Below are positions 18,922 through 26,060 of a stretch of DNA of 64,000 nt, one piece after another; position 1 is the first letter of the stretch; the number at the start of each line of letters is the position of its first letter. Below the pieces are notes generated by a model. That model was given only the letters and a program-made list of their open reading frames with translations, did not search any database and was not told where the DNA came from. Source of the stretch: an uncultured Methylobacillus sp. (lineage in GTDB: Bacteria; Pseudomonadota; Gammaproteobacteria; Burkholderiales; Methylophilaceae); assembly GCA_903824575.1 (NCBI GenBank), contig CAIJXJ010000262.1, positions 1 through 64,000 of the forward strand. Reading direction: 5' to 3'. Position numbers and translations under genes: made by a program.

Positions 18922-19112
18922 TTACGACCGTCCTGATCACGAGTTTCATCATCGTTCTGGTTTTGGTGGTGTACGTGAAAGTCGGTGACTTGAGCCGAAA
19001 TTTCGCCGAGCATCATCCCGAGTTCGGTCCCTATCGTGAAAGACATGGCGGTTGCTGCGGCGCTTGTCCGGAAGAGACCTGCCAAAAACATCAAGATGAA
19101 AAAAGAGGCTGA
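18918..19112 (+). CDS. Small Cys-rich membrane protein ending the rnf operon (NqrM-like architecture)
   Basis: A 64-residue protein with one N-terminal transmembrane helix (TVLITSFIIVLVLVVYV) and a soluble tail with four cysteines in the cluster GGCCGACPEETC. It overlaps the rnfA stop by four bases, so it is translated as part of the complex operon. Architecture and context recall NqrM, the maturation factor that supplies iron to the NqrD/NqrE pair (homologues of RnfE/RnfA), although the cysteine pattern differs. A role in loading the RnfA/RnfE iron centre is inference. A small accessory subunit is the alternative. Confidence 0.65.
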   Translation: MITTVLITSFIIVLVLVVYVKVGDLSRNFAEHHPEFGPYRERHGGCCGACPEETCQKHQDEKRG

Positions 19113-19389
19113 GTTGCAAACAAGTTTTATCCCTCCCCTTATAGGCGCGTATTCCTCACAGCCAGCTGCCAATCGATATTCACCATCCAGATCAGTGCAG
19201 AGCACCTGAATCTCGGTTCTAAAGAAAACTGAAAACTGATTTAGCTTCCTTATTTCCATCGCAAGCGTTGGATCGATGTGTAAAGTACTGAAAATTATAT
19301 TCATATATATAATAAGTATTTCACTTTATATAAGGCATGACGATAATAACGACATCAGCTTCTTAGCCGTTGCTGATCTCCTCTACTCA

Positions 19390-19420
19390 GGCGGGGCCCT
19401 GGCGCCCCGCCACCTTTTTT
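19390..19420 (+). terminator. Rho-independent terminator-like hairpin
   Basis: An 8-base G+C-rich stem (GGCGGGGC / GCCCCGCC) with a 6-base loop occupies 19390-19411 and is followed by ACC and six T residues. It lies about 280 bases after the rnf operon and immediately before the ribosome site of a small ORF, so it could end rnf readthrough or act as an attenuator for that ORF. The 19113-19389 stretch before it shows no gene; it is A+T-rich around 19290-19340. Confidence 0.7.
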
Positions 19421-19433
19421 GATGAGGAGTCCC

Positions 19434-19577
19434 ATGCATGAATGGCGTGGGGCAGATGTATCTACCCCAATTTTTTATCCGTCAACTGTTGGAGGATTTG
19501 ATTATGTGTTGTTGTTTGATGATGCAGTAGGGCCGCCTTGTTCCCGCCGATTTAAGACAACTTGCAGGGCGGATTAA
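19434..19577 (+). CDS. Candidate 47-residue small protein
   Basis: An ATG at 19434 preceded by GAGGAG at the right spacing opens a 47-codon frame ending TAA at 19577. The product contains STPIFYPSTVGGFDYVLLFD and two cysteines in its tail. I do not recognise it. The strong ribosome site directly after a terminator-like hairpin is the only evidence of expression. Together with the 57-residue ORF 70 bases further on, it could be a pair of co-transcribed small proteins. Confidence 0.35.
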   Translation: MHEWRGADVSTPIFYPSTVGGFDYVLLFDDAVGPPCSRRFKTTCRAD

Positions 19578-19650
19578 GTGCTGATAAAACGTCACCTGGT
19601 CCATTGGCACAGTCAGGTTACGCTGTGAAACTGTGCTACAGGAGAGAAAA

Positions 19651-19824
19651 ATGAACAGCTTTAATTTGCAGGACTGGCTGGATGATCAGCTTGAACATAA
19701 CATTCTTAATGAGCCAGCCGGAGAGTTCTCTTTTCAGGATCTTGATGTTGATGTGACTGGATTCGGATTCCCCTACTACGCCTCTCTGGAGGCTTATGAC
19801 ATCGGCGATCCCCGCGTGCTTTAG
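19651..19824 (+). CDS. Candidate 57-residue acidic small protein
   Basis: The ATG at 19651 follows AGGAGAG at good spacing. The 57-residue product is strongly acidic (many Asp and Glu, e.g. QDWLDDQLEHN, FQDLDVDVTG) and ends in AYDIGDPRVL. No signal peptide, membrane helix or known motif was seen. A strong hairpin at 19831-19872 directly after its stop supports it as a discrete transcription unit. Function unknown. Confidence 0.45.
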   Translation: MNSFNLQDWLDDQLEHNILNEPAGEFSFQDLDVDVTGFGFPYYASLEAYDIGDPRVL

Positions 19825-19830
19825 CTCTGT

Positions 19831-19872
19831 CAAGGCAGCTTAAGCCAAAGAGTTAAGGTTTTGGCTGCCTTG
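19831..19872 (+). terminator. Hairpin after the acidic small ORF
   Basis: CAAGGCAGC at 19831-19839 pairs perfectly with GCTGCCTTG at 19864-19872. The inner segment can extend pairing through GCCAAA/TTTTGGC. Only a weak T-rich tail follows (CTTCTACCCTTTT), so it may be a terminator or an RNA-stabilising hairpin. Confidence 0.45.
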
Positions 19873-19999
19873 CTTCTACCCTTTTCAACAGGATCAAAAA
19901 CACCATCATTCCTTTCAGTTATATTTTTATAAGCATAGATTATTTTTGTACGGCCGCTAAATTTACTAATATCTCAACCAGTTAATGGAAGGTTGCTCA

Positions 20000-20203
20000 T
20001 TGTCAGACCCAACGTCATCTCTGGAGTGTGCCAAAGATTCAGCTGCTGATGTTGCAGAAATCATCGGGGTGATATTGAGGGCTCTGGATGGTCTTCAATA
20101 CGGCTCGATCGAAGTCATCATGCACAACGGTCGACCTGTACGACTGCTTCGCACAGAAACATTCCTCCCAGATAAAAATGGTTACTGGCCAAAAGACATT
20201 TAA
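20000..20203 (+). CDS. DUF2292 (YezD-like) small protein
   Basis: About 67 residues. The segment VAEIIGVILRALDGLQYGSIEVIMHNGRPVRLLRTE matches the DUF2292 core (quoted parts: ILRALDGLQYGSIEV, HNGRPVRLLRTE). The family is often found near sulfur-assimilation genes, and the YeeE/YedE pair downstream fits that. The TTG at 20000 is favoured as start because GGAAGG lies seven bases before it; the in-frame ATG at 19985 has no ribosome site. Biochemical function is unknown. Confidence 0.65.
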   Translation: MSDPTSSLECAKDSAADVAEIIGVILRALDGLQYGSIEVIMHNGRPVRLLRTETFLPDKNGYWPKDI

Positions 20204-20330
20204 CGCTGATGGTTTAAACCGGATGGAATGCCTATGAAATCGATCAAAAGAAATTTCCAGCTCCAATTGCAGCGCATTCATTTGATCCGTCATTAGATCT
20301 CAAGCCATTAAGAATATTGGAATCGTACAA

Positions 20331-20780
20331 ATGCTGGTTGACTGGAATAACTTTACACCATGGACCGCACTTTCAGGTGGCGCATTGATCGGTATTGCCG
20401 CCTCACTGTTAATTCTTCTGAATGGTCGAGTTGCTGGAATCTGCGGAATCATCGGTGGCTTATGGCAGGTTGCATTTCTCAGTCGATTCCACTCAAATGA
20501 CATAAATTGGCGTATGGCCTTTGTTGCAGGTTTAACTTTGTCACCGGTCATTTGGGGACTTTTTGCACCACTGCCTCCCATACAGATAAGTTCTAATTAT
20601 GGCTTGCTTGCTTTAGCTGGTTTTATTGTGGGGCTCGGTTCACGTTACGGCTCCGGCTGTACAAGCGGTCATGGGGTATGTGGAATATCGCGCCTTTCTA
20701 TTCGCTCGATTGTGGCAACTCTGGCATTTATGAGTTCAGGGTTCCTTACCGTGTTTGTCACCCGTCACTTGTTAGGGTAG
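20331..20780 (+). CDS. YeeE/YedE family membrane protein, N-terminal half-type
   Basis: A 149-residue membrane protein with about four helices. Its signature, SGCTSGHGVCGISR, is the conserved Cys-containing motif of YeeE/YedE (DUF395), whose E. coli member takes up thiosulfate. It is half the length of the fused protein and is followed six bases later by the complementary half. The pair should form one transporter for thiosulfate or a related sulfur species; the substrate is inferred from the family. Confidence 0.85.
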   Translation: MLVDWNNFTPWTALSGGALIGIAASLLILLNGRVAGICGIIGGLWQVAFLSRFHSNDINWRMAFVAGLTLSPVIWGLFAPLPPIQISSNYGLLALAGFIVGLGSRYGSGCTSGHGVCGISRLSIRSIVATLAFMSSGFLTVFVTRHLLG

Positions 20781-20785
20781 CCATT

Positions 20786-21229
20786 ATGCCGAGACAACTC
20801 TTAGTCAGCCTTGCCGCCATGACTTCAGGATTCGTCTTTGGGTTTGGCTTGATTTTGGCCGGGATGGCAAATCCAGGCAAGGTTCTGGCGTTCCTGGATT
20901 TAGCGGGCCCGTGGGATCCCTCACTTGCCCTTGTCATGGGAGGAGCCATCGGGATTGCCGTTGTGGCCTTCAGCATTGCGAAAGTGCGCAATCTCAGCTT
21001 TCTTGGACTCCCGATTGATTTGCCCAAGGCGACTGTATTAGACAAGCGCCTGCTGTCAGGAAGTCTTGCCTTTGGGGTGGGTTGGGGGTTGACTGGCATA
21101 TGCCCTGGTCCATCATTAGTGCTGCTCGGGACGGGAAATTTTAATGGCCTGGTTTTCTTTATCGCCATGTTGGCCGGGATGGGTTTGTACGAAGTGATCG
21201 GTACGGTGAAAGCCAAAGAAAATGATTAA
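20786..21229 (+). CDS. YeeE/YedE family membrane protein, C-terminal half-type (DUF6691-like)
   Basis: A 147-residue membrane protein with about four helices and the motifs FGLILAGMANPGKVLAFLD and GWGLTGICPGPS, typical of the second half of split YeeE/YedE transporters. The Cys in TGICPGP would line the conduction path together with those of its partner. It starts at ATG 20786, six bases after the stop of the first half. An in-frame upstream start would overlap that gene by 100 bases and is rejected. Confidence 0.85.
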   Translation: MPRQLLVSLAAMTSGFVFGFGLILAGMANPGKVLAFLDLAGPWDPSLALVMGGAIGIAVVAFSIAKVRNLSFLGLPIDLPKATVLDKRLLSGSLAFGVGWGLTGICPGPSLVLLGTGNFNGLVFFIAMLAGMGLYEVIGTVKAKEND

Positions 21230-21381
21230 ACTTGCAAAAAGCAGTTGAACCATACCCCAATGGTACTGATGATGCTACTAAGCAGCATCTAAGGTTGTAA
21301 ACGACCAAGATCACTCTCAAGCAAGCCATCGGTTGTTCACACAACCTAGACCCGTTGTTGACCGTCAAGAAAATAATTTGC

Positions 21382-21448
21382 GGACTAAAGTCCCTCCATT
21401 AGTCCGAACGGACTATAGGATTACGCCCATATTAGTCCGTAAGGACTA
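21382..21448. repeat. Three GGACTA/TAGTCC hairpin repeats upstream of a PEP-CTERM gene
   Basis: Three related dyads lie in 67 bases: GGACTAAAGTCC (21382-21393), TAGTCCGAACGGACTA (21400-21415) and TAGTCCGTAAGGACTA (21433-21448). The two longer copies are identical 6-base stems with different 4-base loops, and their starts are 33 bases apart. They end about 70 bases before the PEP-CTERM start codon. They could be tandem operators or a structured leader RNA. No known riboswitch was recognised. Confidence 0.6.
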
Positions 21449-21517
21449 TTGAGCAGAAACTTCACCAACTTGATAATGATCTCACTTTATTACATCTTAA
21501 ATGAGAGCGAGAAAATC

Positions 21518-22294
21518 ATGCATAAATTCAAGTTGGCAGCAGTAGCAGTAAGCCTGATGTTTGCGGCAAGCGCGTATGCAGATGGCGGCTCTTCCGGTTC
21601 AGGCAAGCCAAGTACCCCAGCGGTTCCAGCCTTCGTACCGACGACCTATACCTACAACTTTTCCGAGAATGTCGTTGGCCATTTGACCAATTTTGCCAGC
21701 CTGACCATCAACAACACTAGCGCCACCAGCAGCCTATACAAGCTAACGCTCGACAATAATTTTGGCAGCCTGTTCGACACTACAACGCCAACGTTTATCG
21801 GTTATACGAAATCGGGTAAGGGTGAAGATGCTGTAAAGACCCCCATTTTCCAGGACACTCTCATACTTGGCTATGTCAGTGCCGTGGACATTAATTACAA
21901 TGGCACTAAGGCGCCAAATGTGTCCATCAGCGCAGTAGCGGGCGGAGTGAACAAGGTCACGGATACCACGCAGAACCTGCCGGCCCCCTTCGATTTGAGT
22001 TATATCCTCGGTAATACCAAACATATCGGACTTGCCAATCAGCTGACGTCAGGTGAATCGGTAAGCTGGACTAGCACCATTGCTGCGGCCAACAGTACAG
22101 GCAAAGGGGAAGACCATACAGGTGCCGTGACCAGTACTCCGTTCAAGATTGATGGCATATCTCTGGTCATTAATGGTAGGAGTTATGCCGGTGCCATCCC
22201 TGCAGTTCCTGAACCGGAAACCTACGGCATGATGCTGATGGGTCTTGGTTTGATGGGCTTCATGGCATTTCGCCGCAGGAATGAACAAGACTGA
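21518..22294 (+). CDS. PEP-CTERM sorting-signal exported protein
   Basis: A 258-residue secreted protein. The N-terminal signal peptide MHKFKLAAVAVSLMFAASAYA is followed by a Gly/Ser/Pro-rich linker and a beta-rich domain of unknown fold. The C-terminus carries the PEP-CTERM signal: VPEPETYGMMLMGLGLMGF and a basic RRR tail. Such proteins are processed by exosortase and usually relate to exopolysaccharide and biofilm. Neither an exosortase nor a polysaccharide cluster lies in this window. The ATG at 21518 is chosen because the signal peptide begins there; the longer in-frame start at 21449 would bury it. Confidence 0.85.
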   Translation: MHKFKLAAVAVSLMFAASAYADGGSSGSGKPSTPAVPAFVPTTYTYNFSENVVGHLTNFASLTINNTSATSSLYKLTLDNNFGSLFDTTTPTFIGYTKSGKGEDAVKTPIFQDTLILGYVSAVDINYNGTKAPNVSISAVAGGVNKVTDTTQNLPAPFDLSYILGNTKHIGLANQLTSGESVSWTSTIAAANSTGKGEDHTGAVTSTPFKIDGISLVINGRSYAGAIPAVPEPETYGMMLMGLGLMGFMAFRRRNEQD

Positions 22295-22379
22295 TTATGG
22301 ACGGGGGCTTTGGCTCCCGATCCCATTAGTAAATACACTTTCAATTTTCAAATGATAATCAGTTTTTTTTGGGGCATTG

Positions 22380-23336
22380 ATGACAGAGATTCCATATGCA
22401 AGCCGTGAACTTTCAAGGCTGCACTACCTTTTTGACAATGACCATCCAGATCAGGTTTGGTCAAATGCGAATGAGATCCTCACAGAGATCAGTTCAAAGG
22501 CTGTAATCGATCAACTATCGTTGGTATTTCATGACGTAGTTAACTTGTTTTATGGTGACTACCCCGGTTATCAGATGGTCAAAACACCTTACCACGACCT
22601 TCGTCATACGATGGATGTATTTATGTGTGCCTTGCGACTGATGCATGGCATGCAGCAATCAGGCGAACAACTCAATGATGAGGAGATTTTTGTTGTTGCA
22701 GTCTCCGCCCTGATGCACGATATAGGCTATGCCAAGCATATTGAAGAGGACAGCGGGAGCGGGGCGCAATTTACAAAAACACATGTTAGCCGTGGTATAG
22801 ATTTTATGCATGCATACTTTCGGCGTAAACACTACCCCACTACTTGGGCCGTCTCAGTAGAAAGGGCGATTTTATGCACTAATCCCGCCCTTAAACTTTC
22901 AGACATAGAATTTTCCAGCCCTCGTGAGCAACTAATTGGAAGATTAGTTGGTACGGCCGACCTTGTGGGCCAGATGGCTGATCGCTCCTATCTTGAGAAA
23001 CTCATGTTCCTGTACTTTGAATTTCGAGAAGCCAACATGGGAAATTTCGAAAGTGTGAACGACATGCTTCTCCGTACTCGCGAATTCTATGGCATGTCCA
23101 GAATGAAACTGAATCTGGATTACGGAAGTGTATATCAGTATTTGGAATGCCACTTCAAGAAATGGTTTGGTGTAAAATTTGACTACTATATTGATTCAAT
23201 AGATAAAAATATAACTTATTTATCAAAAATAATTGCTAATGAAAATGGAATCGATTTTTTCAGCAACTTGAAAAGGCGCGGTATCGTTGAGAAAGCAAGA
23301 AAATTGGAAGAAGAATTCCAGTTTGAATATGCGTAA
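22380..23336 (+). CDS. HD-domain 3',5'-cyclic nucleotide phosphodiesterase-like protein
   Basis: A 318-residue soluble protein with the metal-binding pattern of class I cyclic nucleotide phosphodiesterases: TPYHDLRHTMDV, then ALMHDIGYAKH, and a later GTADLVGQMADR supplying the final Asp. The fold resembles PDEase_I rather than HD-GYP (no GYP motif). It would hydrolyse a cyclic mononucleotide, though the actual substrate is not determinable. It stands alone between two PEP-CTERM loci. ATG 22380 is taken; the TTG just before it adds one residue. Confidence 0.7.
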   Translation: MTEIPYASRELSRLHYLFDNDHPDQVWSNANEILTEISSKAVIDQLSLVFHDVVNLFYGDYPGYQMVKTPYHDLRHTMDVFMCALRLMHGMQQSGEQLNDEEIFVVAVSALMHDIGYAKHIEEDSGSGAQFTKTHVSRGIDFMHAYFRRKHYPTTWAVSVERAILCTNPALKLSDIEFSSPREQLIGRLVGTADLVGQMADRSYLEKLMFLYFEFREANMGNFESVNDMLLRTREFYGMSRMKLNLDYGSVYQYLECHFKKWFGVKFDYYIDSIDKNITYLSKIIANENGIDFFSNLKRRGIVEKARKLEEEFQFEYA

Positions 23337-23367
23337 TGATTGAGTAATTGTGGAAAGATGCACAAGG

Positions 23368-23388
23368 GTGCGCCCATGCCGGGCGCAC
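23368..23388. terminator. G+C-rich hairpin between HD gene and PEP-CTERM remnant
   Basis: GTGCGCCC (23368-23375) pairs with GGGCGCAC (23381-23388) around a 5-base loop. It lies between the end of the HD gene and the end of the minus-strand PEP-CTERM remnant. Hairpins of this type often follow PEP-CTERM genes, but neither strand has a clear T-run, so terminator function is uncertain. Confidence 0.4.
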
Positions 23389-23437
23389 ATGCAAACGGGA
23401 GTCGAAGCCCCCGTCCTTATTTCCATATTTCTTTCTT

Positions 23438-23745
23438 TTATGCTTCATCGTTCCTGCGGCGACGAGCGATTAAGCCCATCAACCCTAGACCTATTAGCAG
23501 CATTCCGTATGTTTCCGGTTCGGGAACTGATGAAACCGGTGGCCATGAATTGGGATCGTATGAATTCGTTTGTCCAGCCACCCAAGCATCTGCCCACTGC
23601 GTGAAGTCAGATTCGCTACCGTTAAAAGTACCACCAATACCGCCACCGGGACCGTTGTTGTAGTCCCAACTAATCGATCCATCACTATTTACTGAATAAG
23701 CTATGGTTCGGTCGCCTGTGAGGGCTCCATTGGTTACAGAAGGTC
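23438..23745 (-). pseudogene. PEP-CTERM protein gene, 5' truncated
   Basis: On the minus strand an open frame of about 100 codons ends at 23438 with a textbook PEP-CTERM signal: SVPEPETYGMLLIGLGLMG, then IARRRNDEA. The preceding part reads like an exported Gly/Asn/Trp-rich PEP-CTERM protein (e.g. SISWDYNNGPGGGIGG, FTQWADAWVAG). There is no start codon, signal peptide or ribosome site: an in-frame stop lies just upstream, next to the 3' end of another PEP-CTERM gene. The N-terminal half has therefore been lost. Confidence 0.7.
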
Positions 23746-23748
23746 CGA

Positions 23749-23802
23749 TTAGTCATTCCTGCGGCGAGTTGCAATGACCCCCATCAAATCAAGACCCATC
23801 AG
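23749..23802 (-). pseudogene. Isolated PEP-CTERM C-terminal fragment
   Basis: Eighteen codons on the minus strand encode LMGLDLMGVIATRRRND and a stop: the last membrane stretch and basic tail of a PEP-CTERM protein. They directly overlap the stop codon of the potassium channel gene. No upstream part of the protein exists. With the neighbouring truncated copy this marks deletion within what was probably a tandem PEP-CTERM gene pair. Confidence 0.55.
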
Positions 23803-24680
23803 TTGGAGACGTTTTCAATTTCATGAAATCGCGTCATATTGATCGCGCGATCACCATTCGGCAAGATGGTTAAAATATCAACGAAGTGAGCATCAAACAT
23901 AATGTCCTTGGCCAAGTAGTTATGATTAGCATATACAGTCGCAGCGATGGTTTCGTCATGACCGCCAACAGAAACGGTAATTCGAGTGCGGTTCGCCGTC
24001 AAACTTGTCGCACTGAAGTTATATAACGGGCTGCTTTCATCAATGGGATGAATCAGAGTCCACGTCATGGCAAAAACAGGGGTGCGATCTCGAACCAGTT
24101 TCAGGTCGTAAATGCGAACAAAATTTTCGCCTTGATCATTGACTTCGACACGCACCAAAGAGACAGAGGCACTCGCTTCAACGATACGGTTATGGCGCTC
24201 ATTCGCAATCCTGAACATCAACACACGGCGTCCCTCAAAATCGCGGATGAGGGCATTGTTGCTGAACAATATTCGTGCGGTGGGCTTTGAAAATCGTGCA
24301 AACACCAGGCCAGTCATGACTGCGACACCAACCATGCCGGTCAGAATTTCAATCGTTGCTACGACGTGTCCAGATAAGTTGGCTGGTGACATTACGCCGT
24401 AACCAACGGTTGCAAGAGTCTCGACACTAAAGAAGAAGAATTCCAGAAACGCCCCATCTTTGACGTTTGACACACTACCAGGCAGCATCCAGTAGAGTGT
24501 TCCGAACACGATATTCAGAAAGATAAAACCTAAAATCAGAACACTAAAAAACTTGGGCCAGGAAAGCGTAAGGATCAGATGATATGGATCTTGAAAATTG
24601 CTCTGGTGCTGACCGTCTGTTAGGACTTGTGTATCGCCCACTTGACGTGTTCGTAAGGATTTTTTATTTGGTTTTAGCAT
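23799..24680 (-). CDS. Inward-rectifier-type (KirBac) potassium channel
   Basis: A 293-residue channel subunit. Two transmembrane helices (FFSVLILGFIFLNIVFG and a second after the pore) flank a pore loop with the K+ selectivity filter TVGYG. A C-terminal immunoglobulin-like cytoplasmic domain typical of Kir channels follows (RVLMFRIANERHN..., LVRDRTPVFAMTWTLIHPID). It should form a tetrameric K+ channel in the inner membrane. Its last codons abut a PEP-CTERM gene fragment, suggesting a rearranged 3' flank, but the cytoplasmic domain looks complete. Confidence 0.88.
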   Translation of the reverse strand: MLKPNKKSLRTRQVGDTQVLTDGQHQSNFQDPYHLILTLSWPKFFSVLILGFIFLNIVFGTLYWMLPGSVSNVKDGAFLEFFFFSVETLATVGYGVMSPANLSGHVVATIEILTGMVGVAVMTGLVFARFSKPTARILFSNNALIRDFEGRRVLMFRIANERHNRIVEASASVSLVRVEVNDQGENFVRIYDLKLVRDRTPVFAMTWTLIHPIDESSPLYNFSATSLTANRTRITVSVGGHDETIAATVYANHNYLAKDIMFDAHFVDILTILPNGDRAINMTRFHEIENVSN

Positions 24681-24844
24681 GAACTTGATACTAAGCAGCT
24701 TTCAAGAATGATCAACCTGGTTTAATAGCGGCCTTTTGATAAACATTCCAACTGCTGAAGAGCACCCCCGAATATTTGTTTTGCAGTCTATGCGTAAAGC
24801 ACTATTCAGGCAATCAAGTTCGTTGAGTATGACTGTATTGGCGA

Positions 24845-25033
24845 CTACTTGCTCGCCCCCTTGCGCATTTCAATCATCCTCCTGCCAAATGCATCTCGTC
24901 CTGCAATACTCTTGCTGATTGCTTTAATGCTCTTGATGCAACGCCATCTCGTTCCACTTTTACTAACGATCTGACGCATTTCATTTTCGGGGTGGAATAT
25001 TCCACAGTAGTAACAGTATCGGGTGTTTAACAT
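24845..25033 (-). CDS. Small Cys-motif hypothetical protein
   Basis: A 62-residue basic protein starting MLNTRYCYYCGIFHP with a CxxC knuckle and a later Cys in RWRCIKSI. It looks like half of a zinc ribbon followed by a basic helix. Similar small proteins occur in betaproteobacteria as far as I recall, but no function is known. No good ribosome site was found, so expression is uncertain. The remainder of 24681-25126 holds no other gene I can support. Confidence 0.45.
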   Translation of the reverse strand: MLNTRYCYYCGIFHPENEMRQIVSKSGTRWRCIKSIKAISKSIAGRDAFGRRMIEMRKGASK

Positions 25034-25126
25034 GGCAGAAAAATTCAGGCGTCTTGGACGCTTTCATAGGTAAGCTATTTCCGGCAGTTCGTTGTAAATT
25101 TCAAATGCCCAGTGCAATACCATGTC

Positions 25127-26014
25127 TTAAAGTTTAATGAATTTCAGAAAGAACTCGTCTTTCGGTTGAGGTGGTTCTGGTGTGTTTTTGTCGCGAGGGT
25201 CAAATGGATTGCGTAGAAAATCTGCCGAACCAACCAGCCTGAAGCCGGCAGCTTCCACTTCATGACGCAGGAAACTCTCTTCGATCCGGTGCAAGGTTCC
25301 GGATTCCGAGATTCCGGTTCCCGCTCGACCTGAGTGATCGGCAATTACATAAATACCGCCTGGCTTGAGGGCGGCAAACACTGCCTTATTCATGCGTGCG
25401 CGATCGACGCCCAAATGGCCTAAATCATGATAGTTGAACATGATGGTCACGAGATCCAGCCCTTGGGTAGAAACTTCCAGTGGAATCGGATCTTCAAACG
25501 GGCGTACTAACGCACTGATGTTTGTCAGCCGAGAATTCTTGGCACGTTCTGCCAAGGCCTGGGGTGAACTTGGTCGCGCGGTCCGCGGCGTTGCGTCTGC
25601 GCCAGACTTGGCTGGCGGCGCGGTATTGCCTTCCGGGGCGACGCCAGGCCGTGGGGTGCTCTCTGGTCCGCGTGGTGCGCTTTGCCCGTACACATGGCCG
25701 CCCGGTCCCACGGCTCGCGCTAGCAATTCAGTGGTATAACCGCCACCCGCACTGAGATCCAACGCTACCATGCCTGGATGCACTCCAATGAAGGCCAGTA
25801 TTTGATCAGGCTTGCGCCGGAGATCATTGCCACGGTCGGCGGCACTACGATCCGGGCTGGCGACAATCTCGGCTATACGATCCTTGGACAACACAGTCGG
25901 CAATGCCGACGATGAAGTGCTGATACTCGAACAGGCGCTCAAGATCAACGACAGCGAGAGCATTGGCATAAGGCAGAGACTGTGGCAGATGTTTTTCATG
26001 GGGAAAGTGACCAT
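25127..26014 (-). CDS. Lipoprotein with class I methyltransferase-like domain
   Basis: A ~295-residue exported protein. A signal peptide with lipobox LSACSS ends near residue 28, predicting a periplasmic lipoprotein. The mature part resembles a SAM-dependent methyltransferase fold: VALDLSAGGGYTTELLARAVGPGG (motif I, LDLSAGGGYT), IMFNYHD, then LKPGGIYVIADHSGR. A Pro/Ala-rich low-complexity insertion (about residues 105-150) interrupts the domain. Such secreted methyltransferase-like proteins are common but uncharacterised; no SAM is expected in the periplasm, so activity is doubtful. The start may be the second Met (MKNICHS) five codons in. Confidence 0.75.
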   Translation of the reverse strand: MVTFPMKNICHSLCLMPMLSLSLILSACSSISTSSSALPTVLSKDRIAEIVASPDRSAADRGNDLRRKPDQILAFIGVHPGMVALDLSAGGGYTTELLARAVGPGGHVYGQSAPRGPESTPRPGVAPEGNTAPPAKSGADATPRTARPSSPQALAERAKNSRLTNISALVRPFEDPIPLEVSTQGLDLVTIMFNYHDLGHLGVDRARMNKAVFAALKPGGIYVIADHSGRAGTGISESGTLHRIEESFLRHEVEAAGFRLVGSADFLRNPFDPRDKNTPEPPQPKDEFFLKFIKL

Positions 26015-26060
26015 TAATTTTGGTGATGGAAATGCTTCATTTCGTCAGTCTGACGGACCG

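Noticed and set aside
8592-19112. Possibility that the operon encodes Na+-NQR rather than Rnf
   Set aside because: RnfB- and RnfC-type polyferredoxin subunits are present and there is no NqrF or NqrA. The layout is Rnf.
18741-19304. Minus-strand 187-codon frame across rnfA and the following gap
   Set aside because: Mostly antisense to rnfA; the part beyond has no coding character.
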